A stretch of DNA of 64,000 nucleotides from Sphingomonas piscis. GTDB lineage: Bacteria > Pseudomonadota > Alphaproteobacteria > Sphingomonadales > Sphingomonadaceae. The stretch's first letter is position 1. Each line of letters begins with the position of its first letter. Positions 37,301-47,847 of this stretch are shown one piece after another. Made by a program: the position numbers and the translations under genes. Location: contig NZ_CP049869.1 in the NCBI RefSeq assembly GCF_011300455.1, positions 310,001 through 374,000 on the forward strand, read 5' to 3'. Under the pieces are notes generated by a model. It was not told the DNA's origin, did no database searches, and was given only the letters and a program-made list of their open reading frames with translations.

Positions 37301-37606
37301 AACCCTCCCGACCCATTCGGTCGCGACATAATCACGGTCATCACGGCGCTGCAACATAGTTTTCGTCACTAAGTGCATGACGAGGAACGATTTTCCGTTT
37401 ACTGCGCCCGGTGGTGATTATGGTTAACGACGGAATAACCGCTCTCCCCTCTATGTTGCCCGCCCGTCGTTTCGTGCCGCAGTGCAGCGTGAAATATTCA
37501 CTTTTTTTGCAGCTGCGACTGGACTGGGGCGCCCGCGGCTGGAATGGGATCCCGTAACCCGGCCGGGGGCGCCGGGCGATTCTCAACATCAGCGGGTGTG
37601 TGCAAA
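37301..37606. other. Intergenic region upstream of glnA
   Basis: About 306 nt without a convincing gene between the small minus-strand gene and glnA. It contains an inverted repeat GGTTA/TAACC (37422-37440) and a T7 tract near 37500 after an AT-rich stretch (GAAATATTCA). I looked for a sigma-54 GG-N10-GC promoter and clear NtrC sites and did not find a good one. The glnA promoter must lie here. Confidence 0.5.
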
Positions 37607-39019
37607 ATGGCGAACGACGCGGGCAAAATCCTCAGCCGGATCAAGGACGAAGAGATCGAGTGGGTCGACCTTCGCTTCACCGATCCCAAGGGCAAGTGGC
37701 AGCACCTGACCATGGCGTCTGGCGTCATTGACGAGGATATGCTCACCGACGGCTTCATGTTCGACGGTTCGTCGATCGCGGGTTGGAAGGCGATCAACGA
37801 ATCCGACATGATCCTGCGGGCCGACCTCAACGCGGCCTACATCGATCCGTTCAGCGCCACCCCGATGCTGGTGCTCTTCTGCGACGTGCTCGAGCCGTCC
37901 ACCGGCGAGCTCTACGCCCGTGATCCGCGCTCCACCGCGCATCGCGCCGAAGCGTATCTCAAGTCGACCGGCATCGGCGACACCGTCTACGTCGGCCCGG
38001 AGGCCGAATTCTTCATGTTCGACGACGTCCGCTTCGAGGACAGCTACAATGCGTCGGGCTACAAGATCGACGACATCGAACTGCCGACGAACACCATGCG
38101 CGAATATGACGGTGGCAACCTTGGCCACCGTCCGCGGGCCAAGGGCGGCTACTTCCCGGTTGCGCCGGTCGATAGCGCCCAGGACATTCGTGCCGAGATG
38201 GTGTCGACCATGCTCGAAATGGGCCTGCCCTGCGACAAGCATCACCACGAAGTGGCCGCTGCGCAGCACGAGCTAGGCCTCACCTTCGGTACGCTGGTCG
38301 AAACCGCCGACCGCATGCAGATCTACAAGTATGTCGTGCACATGGTTGCCCAGGCCTACGGCAAGACGGCGACTTTCATGCCGAAGCCGATCGCCAAGGA
38401 TAACGGCAGCGGCATGCACACGCACATCTCCATCTGGGATGGCGGCAAGCCGCTCTTTGCCGGCAACGGCTATGCGGGCCTCAGCGACACCGCGCTCTAC
38501 TTCATCGGCGGCGTGATCAAGCACGCCCGCGCGCTGAACGCGTTCACCAATCCGACCACCAACAGCTACAAGCGACTTGTGCCGGGCTTCGAGGCGCCGG
38601 TGCTGCTGGCTTATTCCAGCCGCAACCGCTCCGCGTCCTGTCGTATCCCCTACGGCACCGGCGAGAAGTCTAAGCGCGTCGAGTTCCGCTTCCCTGACGC
38701 CATGGCCAATCCGTACCTCTGCTACTCGGCGATTTTGATGGCAGGCCTGGACGGTATCCAGAACCGCATCCACCCGGGCGATCCGATGGACAAGAACCTG
38801 TACGACCTGCCGCCGGCGGAACTGGTCGCGGTCCCGACCGTCTGCGGCTCGCTGCGTGAGGCGCTCATCTCGCTTCAGAACGACAAGGCCTTCCTGACGA
38901 AGGGCGACGTGTTCAGCGAAGACCAGATCGACGCTTATGTCGAACTCAAGTGGGAAGAAGTGATGCGCTGGGAAACCACGCCGAGCCCCGTCGAGTTCGA
39001 CATGTATTATTCCAGCTAG
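37607..39019 (+). CDS. glnA: Glutamine synthetase, type I
   Basis: A 470-residue dodecameric GSI enzyme that makes glutamine from glutamate, ammonia and ATP. Signature segments are [17 protein letters not shown], the ATP-site [19 protein letters not shown], and [10 protein letters not shown]. The adenylylation tyrosine is present in [10 protein letters not shown] near residue 400, so activity should be tuned by the adenylyltransferase GlnE through P-II. ATG at 37607 gives the standard N-terminus; a 21-codon in-frame extension lacks similarity. A strong terminator follows at 39048-39078. Confidence 0.97.
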   Translation: MANDAGKILSRIKDEEIEWVDLRFTDPKGKWQHLTMASGVIDEDMLTDGFMFDGSSIAGWKAINESDMILRADLNAAYIDPFSATPMLVLFCDVLEPSTGELYARDPRSTAHRAEAYLKSTGIGDTVYVGPEAEFFMFDDVRFEDSYNASGYKIDDIELPTNTMREYDGGNLGHRPRAKGGYFPVAPVDSAQDIRAEMVSTMLEMGLPCDKHHHEVAAAQHELGLTFGTLVETADRMQIYKYVVHMVAQAYGKTATFMPKPIAKDNGSGMHTHISIWDGGKPLFAGNGYAGLSDTALYFIGGVIKHARALNAFTNPTTNSYKRLVPGFEAPVLLAYSSRNRSASCRIPYGTGEKSKRVEFRFPDAMANPYLCYSAILMAGLDGIQNRIHPGDPMDKNLYDLPPAELVAVPTVCGSLREALISLQNDKAFLTKGDVFSEDQIDAYVELKWEEVMRWETTPSPVEFDMYYSS

Positions 39020-39047
39020 CGTTCGACGCTCAGCACCGAACGGAACG

Positions 39048-39078
39048 CGGCCGTCCCGACCTTCGGGGCGGCCGTTTT
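39048..39078 (+). terminator. Intrinsic terminator of glnA
   Basis: A stable hairpin with CGGCCG-TCCC-G paired to C-GGGG-CGGCCG and a short loop, followed by TTTT. It lies 29 nt after the glnA stop. Confidence 0.85.
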
Positions 39079-39119
39079 CGTGCACCAATCAGTAATCAGT
39101 TTGCGGCATTGCCGGCCCC

Positions 39120-40022
39120 ATGACCTTTGAACGTGGGCACAACAGCTTTCGCGAGGCGCTGCTGCGGCAGCCGGGAACATCGCCGGTCGTCCCGGACAAG
39201 GCTCCACGCGGGAAAAGGGGCAACCCTGCTCTGAGCGCCTCGGCCGTCGCCCGGAAGGAAGTGCGCCGAAGCGACGACCGCGACGGTGATCGGCATCGCC
39301 TGACGGACGCCGGAGCGACGGTCCGAAGCGGACGCCGCAAGGTTGCGGTTGAGCTCATCAATATTTCAGGCGGCGGCGCCATGGTTCGCGGTGACCTGCG
39401 CGCACGCCTGTGGCAGAAGGTGATCTTGATCCTCGGCGATGTTGGCGAGGTGGAATGTGCCGTCCGTTGGATCCGCGACGACCGCTTCGGACTGGAGTTC
39501 GCCCACGAAACCCAAATCGCCTGCGACCCTGCAACACTCAACGAGACGTTGCTGCTGGTGTTGAAGAACAATGCACCGAAGGATGTCGAGAACAGCGACC
39601 CGGAACCGCTTACGGTGGAGCCTTCCGACCCTCGGCGCACGGCTCGCCGGCATCCGCTGATTTGGTCGGGGCTGGTGCAGTTCAATCACGAAAGCGCCGT
39701 CGCCCGGCTCCGAAACATTTCGGCCGAGGGTGCGCAGATCCAGTCGACGGGATCGTACAATGTCGGCAATGTCGTGCTTCTCGACCTCGGCAACGCCGGC
39801 GCTTTGCCAGCAACCGTTCGCTGGGCCCATGGCGATCAGGCTGGCCTCGCCTTTCACCGCCCGTTCGACGTCACCAAGCTCGCCAAGGTGCAGCCGCAGG
39901 TGGCGGGCCGCGGCTGGGTGAAGCCCGAATATCTACAGGACGAAGACGTGACGACCTCTCCGTGGGCGTCGCAATGGGGGCGCCTCACCGTCGGTGAGCT
40001 CAAGAAGACGCTGCTGCGCTAA
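39120..40022 (+). CDS. Protein with two PilZ domains
   Basis: A 300-residue cytoplasmic protein with two PilZ-type beta-barrels (about residues 45-145 and 165-260). The second carries a complete cyclic-di-GMP signature: arginines in DPRRTARRHP, then LRNISAEGAQI. The first has RRKVAVELINISGGGAMV, with a less typical arginine spacing. It probably binds cyclic-di-GMP and affects motility, surface polymer or cell cycle, but there is no partner gene nearby. The ATG at 39120 follows the glnA terminator; the 3' end overlaps the convergent transporter gene by 4 nt. Confidence 0.83.
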   Translation: MTFERGHNSFREALLRQPGTSPVVPDKAPRGKRGNPALSASAVARKEVRRSDDRDGDRHRLTDAGATVRSGRRKVAVELINISGGGAMVRGDLRARLWQKVILILGDVGEVECAVRWIRDDRFGLEFAHETQIACDPATLNETLLLVLKNNAPKDVENSDPEPLTVEPSDPRRTARRHPLIWSGLVQFNHESAVARLRNISAEGAQIQSTGSYNVGNVVLLDLGNAGALPATVRWAHGDQAGLAFHRPFDVTKLAKVQPQVAGRGWVKPEYLQDEDVTTSPWASQWGRLTVGELKKTLLR

Positions 40023-41314
40023 TCTTCTTCGATCAGGCTGGTTTTCTGCGTTTCCGGCAGGAGCGCGAACGCGATGGTCGCGCACCCAAGGATTGCCGTC
40101 ACGTACCAGTAGAAAGCGCTCTCAATCCCTTGGTTCTTGAACCACAGCGCGGCGGCCTCCGCCGTACCGCCGAACAGGGCGTTGCCAACCGCATAGGGCA
40201 AGGCGACGCCAAGGGTCCTGATGTGGGCCGGGAACAGCTCGGCTTTGAACACCGCGCCGATGGACGTGTAGGCGCCGAGAAGCGTCAGCGGTACCAGGAT
40301 CAACAGGAAGGCGGCCACCGGGTCGGTCACCGTCGACAAAGCGCTGAACACCGGCACCGTCACCAGCATCCCCCCAATGCTGAACAGGAACAGCAGCGGC
40401 TTTCGTCCAACCTTGTCGCTGACAAGACCCCACAGCGGCTGCAGCGCCATGAAGACGATCAGCGCCAGCGTCATCACCTGCGTCGCGCTCTGCTTCGAAA
40501 AGCCGGAGGTGTTGACCAGGAACTTCTGCAGGTAGGTGGTGTAGGAGTAGAAGGCCAGGCTGCCACCCGCCGAGATGATGGCGACGATGACGAACAGCCG
40601 GGCATGACCGCGCCACAAGTGCCTGGCGCTGGACACCGGCCGGTCCGCTGGCATGGCCTTGAAGCTCTCCGTCTCCTCTATCCGGCGCCGAAGCAGATAG
40701 ACGATGATCGCCAGCGCGGAGCCGATGACGAACGGAATGCGCCAGCCCCAGGCGGTCAGTTCCGCTTCCGACATCAACGACTGGAGCAACAACAGCACGC
40801 CGAGCGACAGCAACTGCCCGCCGATCAGTGTAAAATATTGAAAGCTCGACCAGAAACCGCGTCGCCGCCGGCTTGAAACCTCGGACAAATATGTCGCGCT
40901 GGTGCCATATTCGCCGCCGACGGAGAGCCCCTGCATCAGCCGTGCGAGCAGAAGGATTAATGGCGCAACGAACCCGGCCTGCTCGTATGTCGGCGCGACG
41001 GCGATGATGAGGGAGCCGCCCGCCATCAAGCCGACGGAGAGTGCCAGGCCGGCCTTGCGCCCATGACGGTCGCCATAGACGCCCATCCACCAGGCGCCGA
41101 TCGGCCGCATCAGGAAGCCGACGGCAAAGATGGCAGCCGTCGACAATAGCTGCGCGGTCGGATTGCCCTTCGGGAAGAACGCCGCGGCGAAGTACAGGCT
41201 CAGCGACGTATAGGCGTACCAGTCATACCATTCGACCAAATTGCCGGCCGAGCCCCCAATGACGTTCCTGAGGCGCTTTCCATTGTCCGACGTGCGGCTC
41301 TCTGTTGGCTGCAA
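40019..41314 (-). CDS. MFS transporter, metabolite:H+ symporter (MHS) family
   Basis: A 431-residue twelve-helix permease close to KgtP-type alpha-ketoglutarate/dicarboxylate symporters. Marks are GSAGNLVEWYDWYAYTSLSL at the first helix, GDRHGRKAGLALSVGLM for the loop 2-3 motif and ARLMQGLSVGGEYGTSATYL in helix 4. It would import an organic acid with protons. The start codon at 41314 lies 2 nt after the tamB stop, so it may be the tail gene of the tamA-tamB unit although the function is unrelated. Confidence 0.9.
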   Translation of the reverse strand: MQPTESRTSDNGKRLRNVIGGSAGNLVEWYDWYAYTSLSLYFAAAFFPKGNPTAQLLSTAAIFAVGFLMRPIGAWWMGVYGDRHGRKAGLALSVGLMAGGSLIIAVAPTYEQAGFVAPLILLLARLMQGLSVGGEYGTSATYLSEVSSRRRRGFWSSFQYFTLIGGQLLSLGVLLLLQSLMSEAELTAWGWRIPFVIGSALAIIVYLLRRRIEETESFKAMPADRPVSSARHLWRGHARLFVIVAIISAGGSLAFYSYTTYLQKFLVNTSGFSKQSATQVMTLALIVFMALQPLWGLVSDKVGRKPLLFLFSIGGMLVTVPVFSALSTVTDPVAAFLLILVPLTLLGAYTSIGAVFKAELFPAHIRTLGVALPYAVGNALFGGTAEAAALWFKNQGIESAFYWYVTAILGCATIAFALLPETQKTSLIEED

Positions 41315-41316
41315 AG

Positions 41317-44300
41317 CTAATAATCCTTGCTGACGCGAACGTTGGCGCCGGCCCGCCCGATTGTCGACAGAGACGAAAGCAGGGAGAGCCAGCGGGTGAC
41401 CTGATACTCGATACGCGTTGCGGAATAGCCCTGCCCGTCCGTGATCACCTCCACGAACAATCGGCGGCGGATATATTTGCCCGCGGCGATCGCCGTCCGT
41501 TGCCCCGTTGCGACGTCGGCCGGAATGATCCGGAGCCGGTCGAGACCGACCGCTCGCCGCAACGCATTGATCGGGTCCAGCCCGCCCGAGCCGGATTGCA
41601 ACGCCGCCACCGCGGCAGCCAGCTGCAGCGCTTCTGGTGCCGACAGGTTGGTGATCGAGGTGCCGAACAGAATGCGCGAGAGCAGTTCGTCTTGCGGCAG
41701 CGCGGGGACGCTCGCGAAGGTGATCTCGGGTCGCTGCCCCGTGCCACCGACGCGCACCGTCGCATCGATGCCCTGAACTTGCGCCTCTGCCGAAATGTCG
41801 AGCTGCGGGTCCGGCGGGCTTTCGCCGCGGAAGCGGATGATCCCACGCTCAAGCCGAAAATTGCGGCCCGCAAAGTCATAGTCGCCGCGCACCAGATTGG
41901 CCTGGCCGGTGAAGCGCGGTGAGTCGGCCGTCCCACCGATGTCCAGCTCCGTGCGCCAGCGGCTGTCGATCCCGAGACCGGTGACTTGAAGGTTGCTGCC
42001 GGTGAGACCGATCTTCAGCGCCCAAGGCCGCAGATCCTCCGTTTCGATGACTTCCCCGTCGTTCCGGTTGCGGTGGCGAACCTGGAGCTGCGGCACTGCC
42101 GCCGCGGCGCTTGCGCGGCCAAGTTGGAAGCGGCCCTTGTCGAGCCGTAGGTTGCCGGAGATCGTCCCGCCCTGTCCGTCCGATCGGATCTGAAGCGGCC
42201 CCGTCACGCGCGCGGCGACATCGTCGCGGTCGAGCAGCAAAGCCTCGTCCGCTGCAAAGCTGAGGTTCAACCCCGTCCGTCCTTCTGCGAAGGTCACCGA
42301 CCCGCCGCCCCGCACGGTGCCGCCGCCGCTGGTCTGCCCGCTGAGGTTGGTGAAGACGAGCTGCGGCCCGGAGAAGCGGGCATCGGCGTTCAATTGCGTC
42401 AGCGCCATTCCCGTCACCGGGCTGTCGAGCCGGGCACCCTTGGTTCGAAGCGACCCGCGGATCACCGGATTGGCCAATCGACCGCCGACGTCGGCACCGA
42501 TCGCAAGCGGGCCTGACAAGTCGAACAGCTCGTTGCCCGTCAGTCGCCACAACGTATCGGCTGGTCCTTGGTAGCGAAGCTGGGCAAACAGCGGTGCATT
42601 CAGCAGCTCTGCAATCAACGGGCCCCTGCCAAGCGGGGCGAAGCGCGCCTGCGCGCGGCCGACCGTCCGTCCCTCGCTGACGGCAACGGCGCGTATCGCC
42701 GCCTTGCCGTCGGCAACGGCCGCCGCAATGCCGACGTCGATTGGACGCGACGACAGAACCAACCCGGCCTTGCTGAGGCCGCGAACCCGAAGATCGATGC
42801 GACCGCTCCGGTTTCCCTGCCAAGCATAGTCGAGACGTCCAGTCGCAAGGCCTCCAAGACCAAGGCCGGGTTGAACGATATCGAGGATCTGTAGCGGCAT
42901 GCCGCGAAGCTCGGCATGGACTTCCGGGCGCGACCCGCTCCGCCCGGACAAAGTTCCTGCCCCGCCCGCAAACAGGAAGTCTGTCGGTGCCAGCGCCCAT
43001 CCATCGCCGCTGCGGGTGAGCACGGCGGCTGTCCGAAGCTGAAGCGGTCGTCTGTTCACCTGTCCGTTTCCGGTAAGGCTGATCCGGTCCGGAGAGACAT
43101 CGGCAAGAGTAGAGAAGCTGAAGTCGGCGCCTCGACGCCCACTGAATGCCGCACGTATCTGGCCGCGACCGTCGACCAAGCGCCCATTCGCCACCAGCCG
43201 CGCCAGGCTGATGCCGCCGATCTGCAGGTTTTGGGCGTTCACAACGCCGTCGAGACTACTGCGACCATCCGCGACGATGACCGAGCCATCCAGCCGTCCA
43301 GCGCCGATGGCGATGCTGCCTGGCAACCGCACGTTGCGGCCGGTGAGATGCGCCTCGATCTTCTGATCGCTGCCGACCGGCGAGAACAGCAGGGTGCCGT
43401 CGATCCCTCCACCAGCGAGGCGGAGAAGACCGCTTAGTCCACCCGGATCTGCACGCAGAACGCCACTGGCGCTGGTTCCTGCGACGTCGAGAGCCGCAAT
43501 CGTGATTGTAGGTCGCCCTCCCGGCGGGAGAAGAAGGGCCCCATTGCTGCTGAAGGGGCCGAGCCGCGACCCGCCCGCAGCCCGATAATCGAAGCCGGCG
43601 GCCGTCGGGACCAGTTGAAGTCGCACCTGCGAAAGCGCCAGTGCTTCGTTGGGCCGTGCCAGTAGAAGGTCGATCTTGGGTCGATTGATCGGACCGTCGA
43701 GAATCAACTTCAGCGGTCCATATTGCGCCTGTTTTCCCGCGGCCACGATGTGGAACGTGCCGTTCCGGCTGCGCTGTCCAAAGCCGGTCAGGATCAGCTT
43801 AGGGGATTGCACCCGCATGTTGCTGAAGTGGAGCACGCCATCACCACCGCGCTCCAAATCAGTGGTCAAGACGGGAAGGCCGCCGGTGAGGCTGAGGAAG
43901 AAGGCGTTGTCCAGCCTCCGAACCCACGCCTTCGCCGATCCGACGACGCGTGACCCCTGCCCGCCCGGACCGGGAACGACCTTGAGTTCGGTCAGCACGT
44001 CGACGATGCCGAGACCGGGGACAAGGTAGCGCTTCAGCCCTCCCGACAGCAAAAGTTCGAACCGGCCGGTGACGAGATCCACCAGCAACGACAATTTCCC
44101 CGACAGCTGGGCGCTCGTAAAGCGGAGGTCCTCGCCGCGGATCAGCTTGGGTGTGACGGCCAGCATTCCTTCAAGCCGCGCGTTGGCGAGGATCGAACCC
44201 GCAGCATCGCCGATCCCGGTGACACCTCGCGCTGTCAGCCGAAGCGGAACACGCATCGGCCAGGGCCCGAAGCGGCCACGGCCCTCCGCCTGGACATCGA

Positions 44301-45489
44301 TGAAGCCCGTCGTGTCGAACCGCACCGACGGAGAGGTAAGCCGATAGGAATAATCCGCTTCGTCGAAGGCGCCGTCCAGCGTCCAAACCAGCCGCACCTG
44401 CCGCCCTGACATGTCGGGAAACAGCGCCGCCGGTCGCAGCAGATCGACGCCGACGCGCAGGTCCCGGTACCGCCCCGCGCTGAGATCGACGCCGCCGCGT
44501 GCAACCGCGCGCACTGCCGGCGATGCAAGACTGAGCTGTCCGTTTAACCGATTGTCGCGCAGACGGCCCCCGCCGCGTACCCGAACCTTCGGCGCAAGCA
44601 GTCGCCGGGCCTTGCCGGAAAGGAGCTGCGATGCAGAGACATCCCCAGCCAATTGGTAGCGACCGGAGTCCACCCCGAGCGCCAGGCGGGCGGTCGGACT
44701 GCCCCCGATGTCGAGCTTGGCCGCGCCGCGCCACCGCTTCCAGCTGCCGTCACCGTCGAGCGTCAAATCGATCGACCGCCGAAGCCCCGCAAGGGCCGTC
44801 AACACACCCGTTGCAGGCGAGACGACCCTGGCATCCAGGTCGAAGCGGTTCCGGTCCGGCTCGGCATCGAGTGCCAGCGCCAGCCGGTCACCGCCCTCGA
44901 CCATCACCGCAAGCTGCACCATCGCCCGGCCCGCGCGTACGTCGGCCGTTCCGCGCACTCGGCCGACCTGCGCACGCCCGGTAACTGCCCGGGAAATCTC
45001 CAGCCGGTCGATGTTGAGACGTCCGACGAAGATATCGAAGTCGGGAAGGATCGGCCCACGGCGAGCGCTCGGGCGAAGTGTCGGAAGCCGCGCCAGGGTG
45101 GCCTTGGCCGCGGTGAGCTCCTCGACATGAAGGCTGTTGTACAGCCATGCCCCCGGCGCCCAATCGAGCATGATCTCGGGCGATGTCAGGAAAACGCCGT
45201 TTTGGTCGGCGATCGCCACATCCTTCAGGCGCGACTTTCCGAAGATAGACCCGTCGATCCGGCCGATGCAAATACGGAGACCCGAACTGGTCTCGAGCGC
45301 GGCGATCCGGTCAACGATGAAGCGGTGCCCGGGCGCAGTGTCGAGCAGCACCAAGGCCCCTGCCGCCAGAAGCAGCAGTCCCACAAGGAAGGCGAGCAGT
45401 TCCCTGGCGAGCCGGCGAGGCCAGTCCTGCCGCGGCCGCCACCCGTTTCGCCGTGGCATTTCGTCGGCAACGACGGCGGCTTCGCTCAC
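41317..45489 (-). CDS. tamB: Translocation and assembly module subunit TamB
   Basis: A 1390-residue protein anchored in the inner membrane by one helix (about residues 28-50, LLAFLVGLLLLAAGALVLLD) with a long periplasmic beta-rich groove and a C-terminal TamB (DUF490) domain ending near VTRWLSLLSSLSTIG. With TamA it helps insert outer-membrane proteins and moves phospholipids across the envelope. GTG at 45489 is chosen, two nt after the tamA stop; an in-frame ATG at 45459 is an alternative. Length is within the family range. The tamA-tamB order is the conserved one. Confidence 0.92.
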   Translation of the reverse strand: MSEAAVVADEMPRRNGWRPRQDWPRRLARELLAFLVGLLLLAAGALVLLDTAPGHRFIVDRIAALETSSGLRICIGRIDGSIFGKSRLKDVAIADQNGVFLTSPEIMLDWAPGAWLYNSLHVEELTAAKATLARLPTLRPSARRGPILPDFDIFVGRLNIDRLEISRAVTGRAQVGRVRGTADVRAGRAMVQLAVMVEGGDRLALALDAEPDRNRFDLDARVVSPATGVLTALAGLRRSIDLTLDGDGSWKRWRGAAKLDIGGSPTARLALGVDSGRYQLAGDVSASQLLSGKARRLLAPKVRVRGGGRLRDNRLNGQLSLASPAVRAVARGGVDLSAGRYRDLRVGVDLLRPAALFPDMSGRQVRLVWTLDGAFDEADYSYRLTSPSVRFDTTGFIDVQAEGRGRFGPWPMRVPLRLTARGVTGIGDAAGSILANARLEGMLAVTPKLIRGEDLRFTSAQLSGKLSLLVDLVTGRFELLLSGGLKRYLVPGLGIVDVLTELKVVPGPGGQGSRVVGSAKAWVRRLDNAFFLSLTGGLPVLTTDLERGGDGVLHFSNMRVQSPKLILTGFGQRSRNGTFHIVAAGKQAQYGPLKLILDGPINRPKIDLLLARPNEALALSQVRLQLVPTAAGFDYRAAGGSRLGPFSSNGALLLPPGGRPTITIAALDVAGTSASGVLRADPGGLSGLLRLAGGGIDGTLLFSPVGSDQKIEAHLTGRNVRLPGSIAIGAGRLDGSVIVADGRSSLDGVVNAQNLQIGGISLARLVANGRLVDGRGQIRAAFSGRRGADFSFSTLADVSPDRISLTGNGQVNRRPLQLRTAAVLTRSGDGWALAPTDFLFAGGAGTLSGRSGSRPEVHAELRGMPLQILDIVQPGLGLGGLATGRLDYAWQGNRSGRIDLRVRGLSKAGLVLSSRPIDVGIAAAVADGKAAIRAVAVSEGRTVGRAQARFAPLGRGPLIAELLNAPLFAQLRYQGPADTLWRLTGNELFDLSGPLAIGADVGGRLANPVIRGSLRTKGARLDSPVTGMALTQLNADARFSGPQLVFTNLSGQTSGGGTVRGGGSVTFAEGRTGLNLSFAADEALLLDRDDVAARVTGPLQIRSDGQGGTISGNLRLDKGRFQLGRASAAAAVPQLQVRHRNRNDGEVIETEDLRPWALKIGLTGSNLQVTGLGIDSRWRTELDIGGTADSPRFTGQANLVRGDYDFAGRNFRLERGIIRFRGESPPDPQLDISAEAQVQGIDATVRVGGTGQRPEITFASVPALPQDELLSRILFGTSITNLSAPEALQLAAAVAALQSGSGGLDPINALRRAVGLDRLRIIPADVATGQRTAIAAGKYIRRRLFVEVITDGQGYSATRIEYQVTRWLSLLSSLSTIGRAGANVRVSKDY

Positions 45490-45490
45490 C

Positions 45491-47467
45491 TCAGAAGGCC
45501 TGACCGAGCGACACGACCACCGCCACGCGTCCATCGCCGCTGCGGGGGTTTAGCGGCGTGCCGACGTCAATCCGGATCGGGCCGAAGCTGGAGTAATAAC
45601 GGAGGCCCAGGCCGGCGCCGAACTGAAGCTCGCTAAGGCGCGGGAGCTTGCGGTTGCTTAGCACGCCGCCATCCAGGAAGGGCACCAGTCCGAAGTTGCC
45701 GCCGAATGCCTTCAACCGCACCCGTCCTTCCAGTCCGAACTCGGCCAGGCTGCGACCACCGGTTGGGTCGCCATCGGAATCGCGCGGTCCAAGCTGCTGA
45801 TAGCCATAGCCGCGCACGGACCCGCCGCCGCCCGCATAGAAACGGCGGGTCGGCGCGATCGAGAATGTGTCCGCGTTGACGATGGTGCCGAACCGCACGC
45901 GACCGGCGACAACAACCGATTGTCCGAGCGGCTGGTACGTGCTCGCGTCGACCTGCAGCCGACCGTACGCGAACTGGCCCCCGTGCGCGGATATTTCCGG
46001 GCTCAAACGACCGCTGAGCCGGAAGCCCGTCGTCGGGTCGAGAAGGTCATCGCTGCTGTCATAACCCAGGCTCACCGGAAAAGCCGTCAGCAGGAAATCC
46101 CGGGTATCCTTGATCCCCGACAGGTCGAATGCACCGCGCTCCCGAGTAGCGAGCACCTCGGCGCCGAGGCTGTAGGTCCACTTCTTCTGCCAGATGATGT
46201 TGCTTTGCCGCTCGATATTGCCGGCGAGCAGGAGTGTCTTGGCTTCATAAGCGTCGCGGTCCTGGTGGCTTGCCGATGCCTGGACGTTCAGCACCTGATC
46301 GCGGCGCGCGAAATTGTTGCGCCGGAATTGCACGGCGGCAAGCTGCTCCTGCGTACCGGCGATGCCGCGCAACGTGATCGCGCCTTCCGGCGTGATGAAG
46401 TTGCGGTGCTGCCAACTGGCCTCAGCGCGCAGCCCCTCGCCCGTTCCGTAACCGAGCTCCCCCGCAATGGTTCGCGGCGGAGCGGGCTCAAGGCGCACCG
46501 CCAAGTCGACAGTCTGCCAATCCGCAGCGGGAATCACCTGCACCTCGGCGGATGCAACAAGGCCGGTCGCGATCAGCGCGCGGCGAAGATCGTCGACCTT
46601 GGAGCGCTGGAAGGTGTCGCCGGTGCGGAAACGCGCAATCGTCTGGACATGACGGGGCGAGAAAGCAGGCCGGCCAGCAACGCGGATGGTGCCGAAACGC
46701 GCCTGGGGTCCGGGCCGAACTGGCAGTGTCAACGTCGCCCTCCGGGCCTCGTGATCGATCTCGATGTCCTGCTCACCAACCTCGGCGAGGGCGAACCCCT
46801 GCTCGCCAAGTGCTACCTTCAGGGCAGTCCCTGCCGCGATCACGTCGGCAGCAACCACCGGATCACCCGCCCGGATGACAAAGGTCTGCCGCAATGCTCC
46901 TGCCTCTGTTCCAGCCCCTTCGAGACCGGGCAGGCTGACGCCGGCAAATTCGTATCGTTCACCCGGCTCGGCAGCGACAACGACGCGAAGAGACTGCCCC
47001 GCACGTTCGATCCGCGGCTCCACCGCCGCATCATAGTAACCCTGGCTTCGAAGCAGCTCGGCGAGCAACTCCGCGTCGCCGTTCGAGCGGCGTTCGATCT
47101 GCGCTGCATTGGCAGTCCGCCGCCGATCCGCTTCCAGCTGCGACTGCGTGCGGAAATCGGTCAGCAGCTTGTCGGCATCTGCCAGGCTGTCCAATCCCTC
47201 GACGGCAACGTCATAGCGAAGGCTAGCCGAGCCATCGTCCTGTGTGGGTGAGGGAACGGCCGGTGTTTCAGCGGTGACCGGCGACTGATCGAGGACGGGC
47301 CAATCAACCCCGAGATCGGGTAAAGGATCGAGCGGGGCGGAAGGATCGAGTTCCCCCGGATCGAGAGGATCCGTCTGTTGGGCGAGCGCAGGAAGGCACC
47401 ACAGCAGCCCCGTCGCTGCCGCACACAACAGCCGCGCGCGTGCGCCCGCCTTTCCCCGCCCGACCAT
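45491..47467 (-). CDS. tamA: Translocation and assembly module subunit TamA (BamA/Omp85 family)
   Basis: A 658-residue outer-membrane protein with a signal peptide (cleaved near PALAQQ), a proline/aspartate-rich linker (residues 32-80), POTRA domains to about residue 310 and a 16-strand barrel. The barrel has the Omp85 signature near FYAGGGGSVRGYGYQQLGPR and ends with VVVSLGQAF. It works with TamB encoded directly downstream. ATG at 47467. The Pro/Asp linker before the POTRA domains is the only unusual part. Confidence 0.93.
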   Translation of the reverse strand: MVGRGKAGARARLLCAAATGLLWCLPALAQQTDPLDPGELDPSAPLDPLPDLGVDWPVLDQSPVTAETPAVPSPTQDDGSASLRYDVAVEGLDSLADADKLLTDFRTQSQLEADRRRTANAAQIERRSNGDAELLAELLRSQGYYDAAVEPRIERAGQSLRVVVAAEPGERYEFAGVSLPGLEGAGTEAGALRQTFVIRAGDPVVAADVIAAGTALKVALGEQGFALAEVGEQDIEIDHEARRATLTLPVRPGPQARFGTIRVAGRPAFSPRHVQTIARFRTGDTFQRSKVDDLRRALIATGLVASAEVQVIPAADWQTVDLAVRLEPAPPRTIAGELGYGTGEGLRAEASWQHRNFITPEGAITLRGIAGTQEQLAAVQFRRNNFARRDQVLNVQASASHQDRDAYEAKTLLLAGNIERQSNIIWQKKWTYSLGAEVLATRERGAFDLSGIKDTRDFLLTAFPVSLGYDSSDDLLDPTTGFRLSGRLSPEISAHGGQFAYGRLQVDASTYQPLGQSVVVAGRVRFGTIVNADTFSIAPTRRFYAGGGGSVRGYGYQQLGPRDSDGDPTGGRSLAEFGLEGRVRLKAFGGNFGLVPFLDGGVLSNRKLPRLSELQFGAGLGLRYYSSFGPIRIDVGTPLNPRSGDGRVAVVVSLGQAF

Positions 47468-47519
47468 GGTCTTAGCTCTACCCGCGCCTCCTGAACGGCG
47501 CCAGTCCGACCTTGGGAGC

Positions 47520-47729
47520 TTAGTGGATCGTTCCGGTCGCCTCGTCGCCTGTCAGCAGCGTTATGACCCGCTCGATCTGTCGCCAGTGGCAGAAACGCTG
47601 GACGTTGCCGTCACTGCGAGACCGGCGGGCACGGGTTTTTGCCTCGCCGGCAGCGTCGGCGCCGAATCGTGCAATCAGCTCGTCGGCATCGCTCAGCGCG
47701 TGCCGTCCGGAAATGAACGGAAGATCCAT
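47520..47729 (-). CDS. Small conserved protein, function unknown
   Basis: A 69-residue protein with a helical first half (LSDADELIARFGADAAGEA) and a second half NVQRFCHWRQIERVITLL. I recognise this as a type of short protein frequent in sphingomonad genomes, without known function. It sits 52 nt upstream of tamA on the same strand and could share its transcript. Start ATG at 47729. Confidence 0.65.
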   Translation of the reverse strand: MDLPFISGRHALSDADELIARFGADAAGEAKTRARRSRSDGNVQRFCHWRQIERVITLLTGDEATGTIH

Positions 47730-47847
47730 AGGCAGCGCTGATACCGTCTGGTGATTGCCGGACTGCGCAAGAATGGAGTTGACGCCTCCTTCACCATGCT
47801 TGCCAAGATTGCGGGTGGCTCCGTCCTCTCCACTCTGGCAAGGGTTT

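Noticed and set aside
37301-37606. Sigma-54 promoter upstream of glnA
   Set aside because: Searched for the GG-N10-GC pattern; a TTTTTTTGC tract near 37500 looked promising but has no GG at the required distance.
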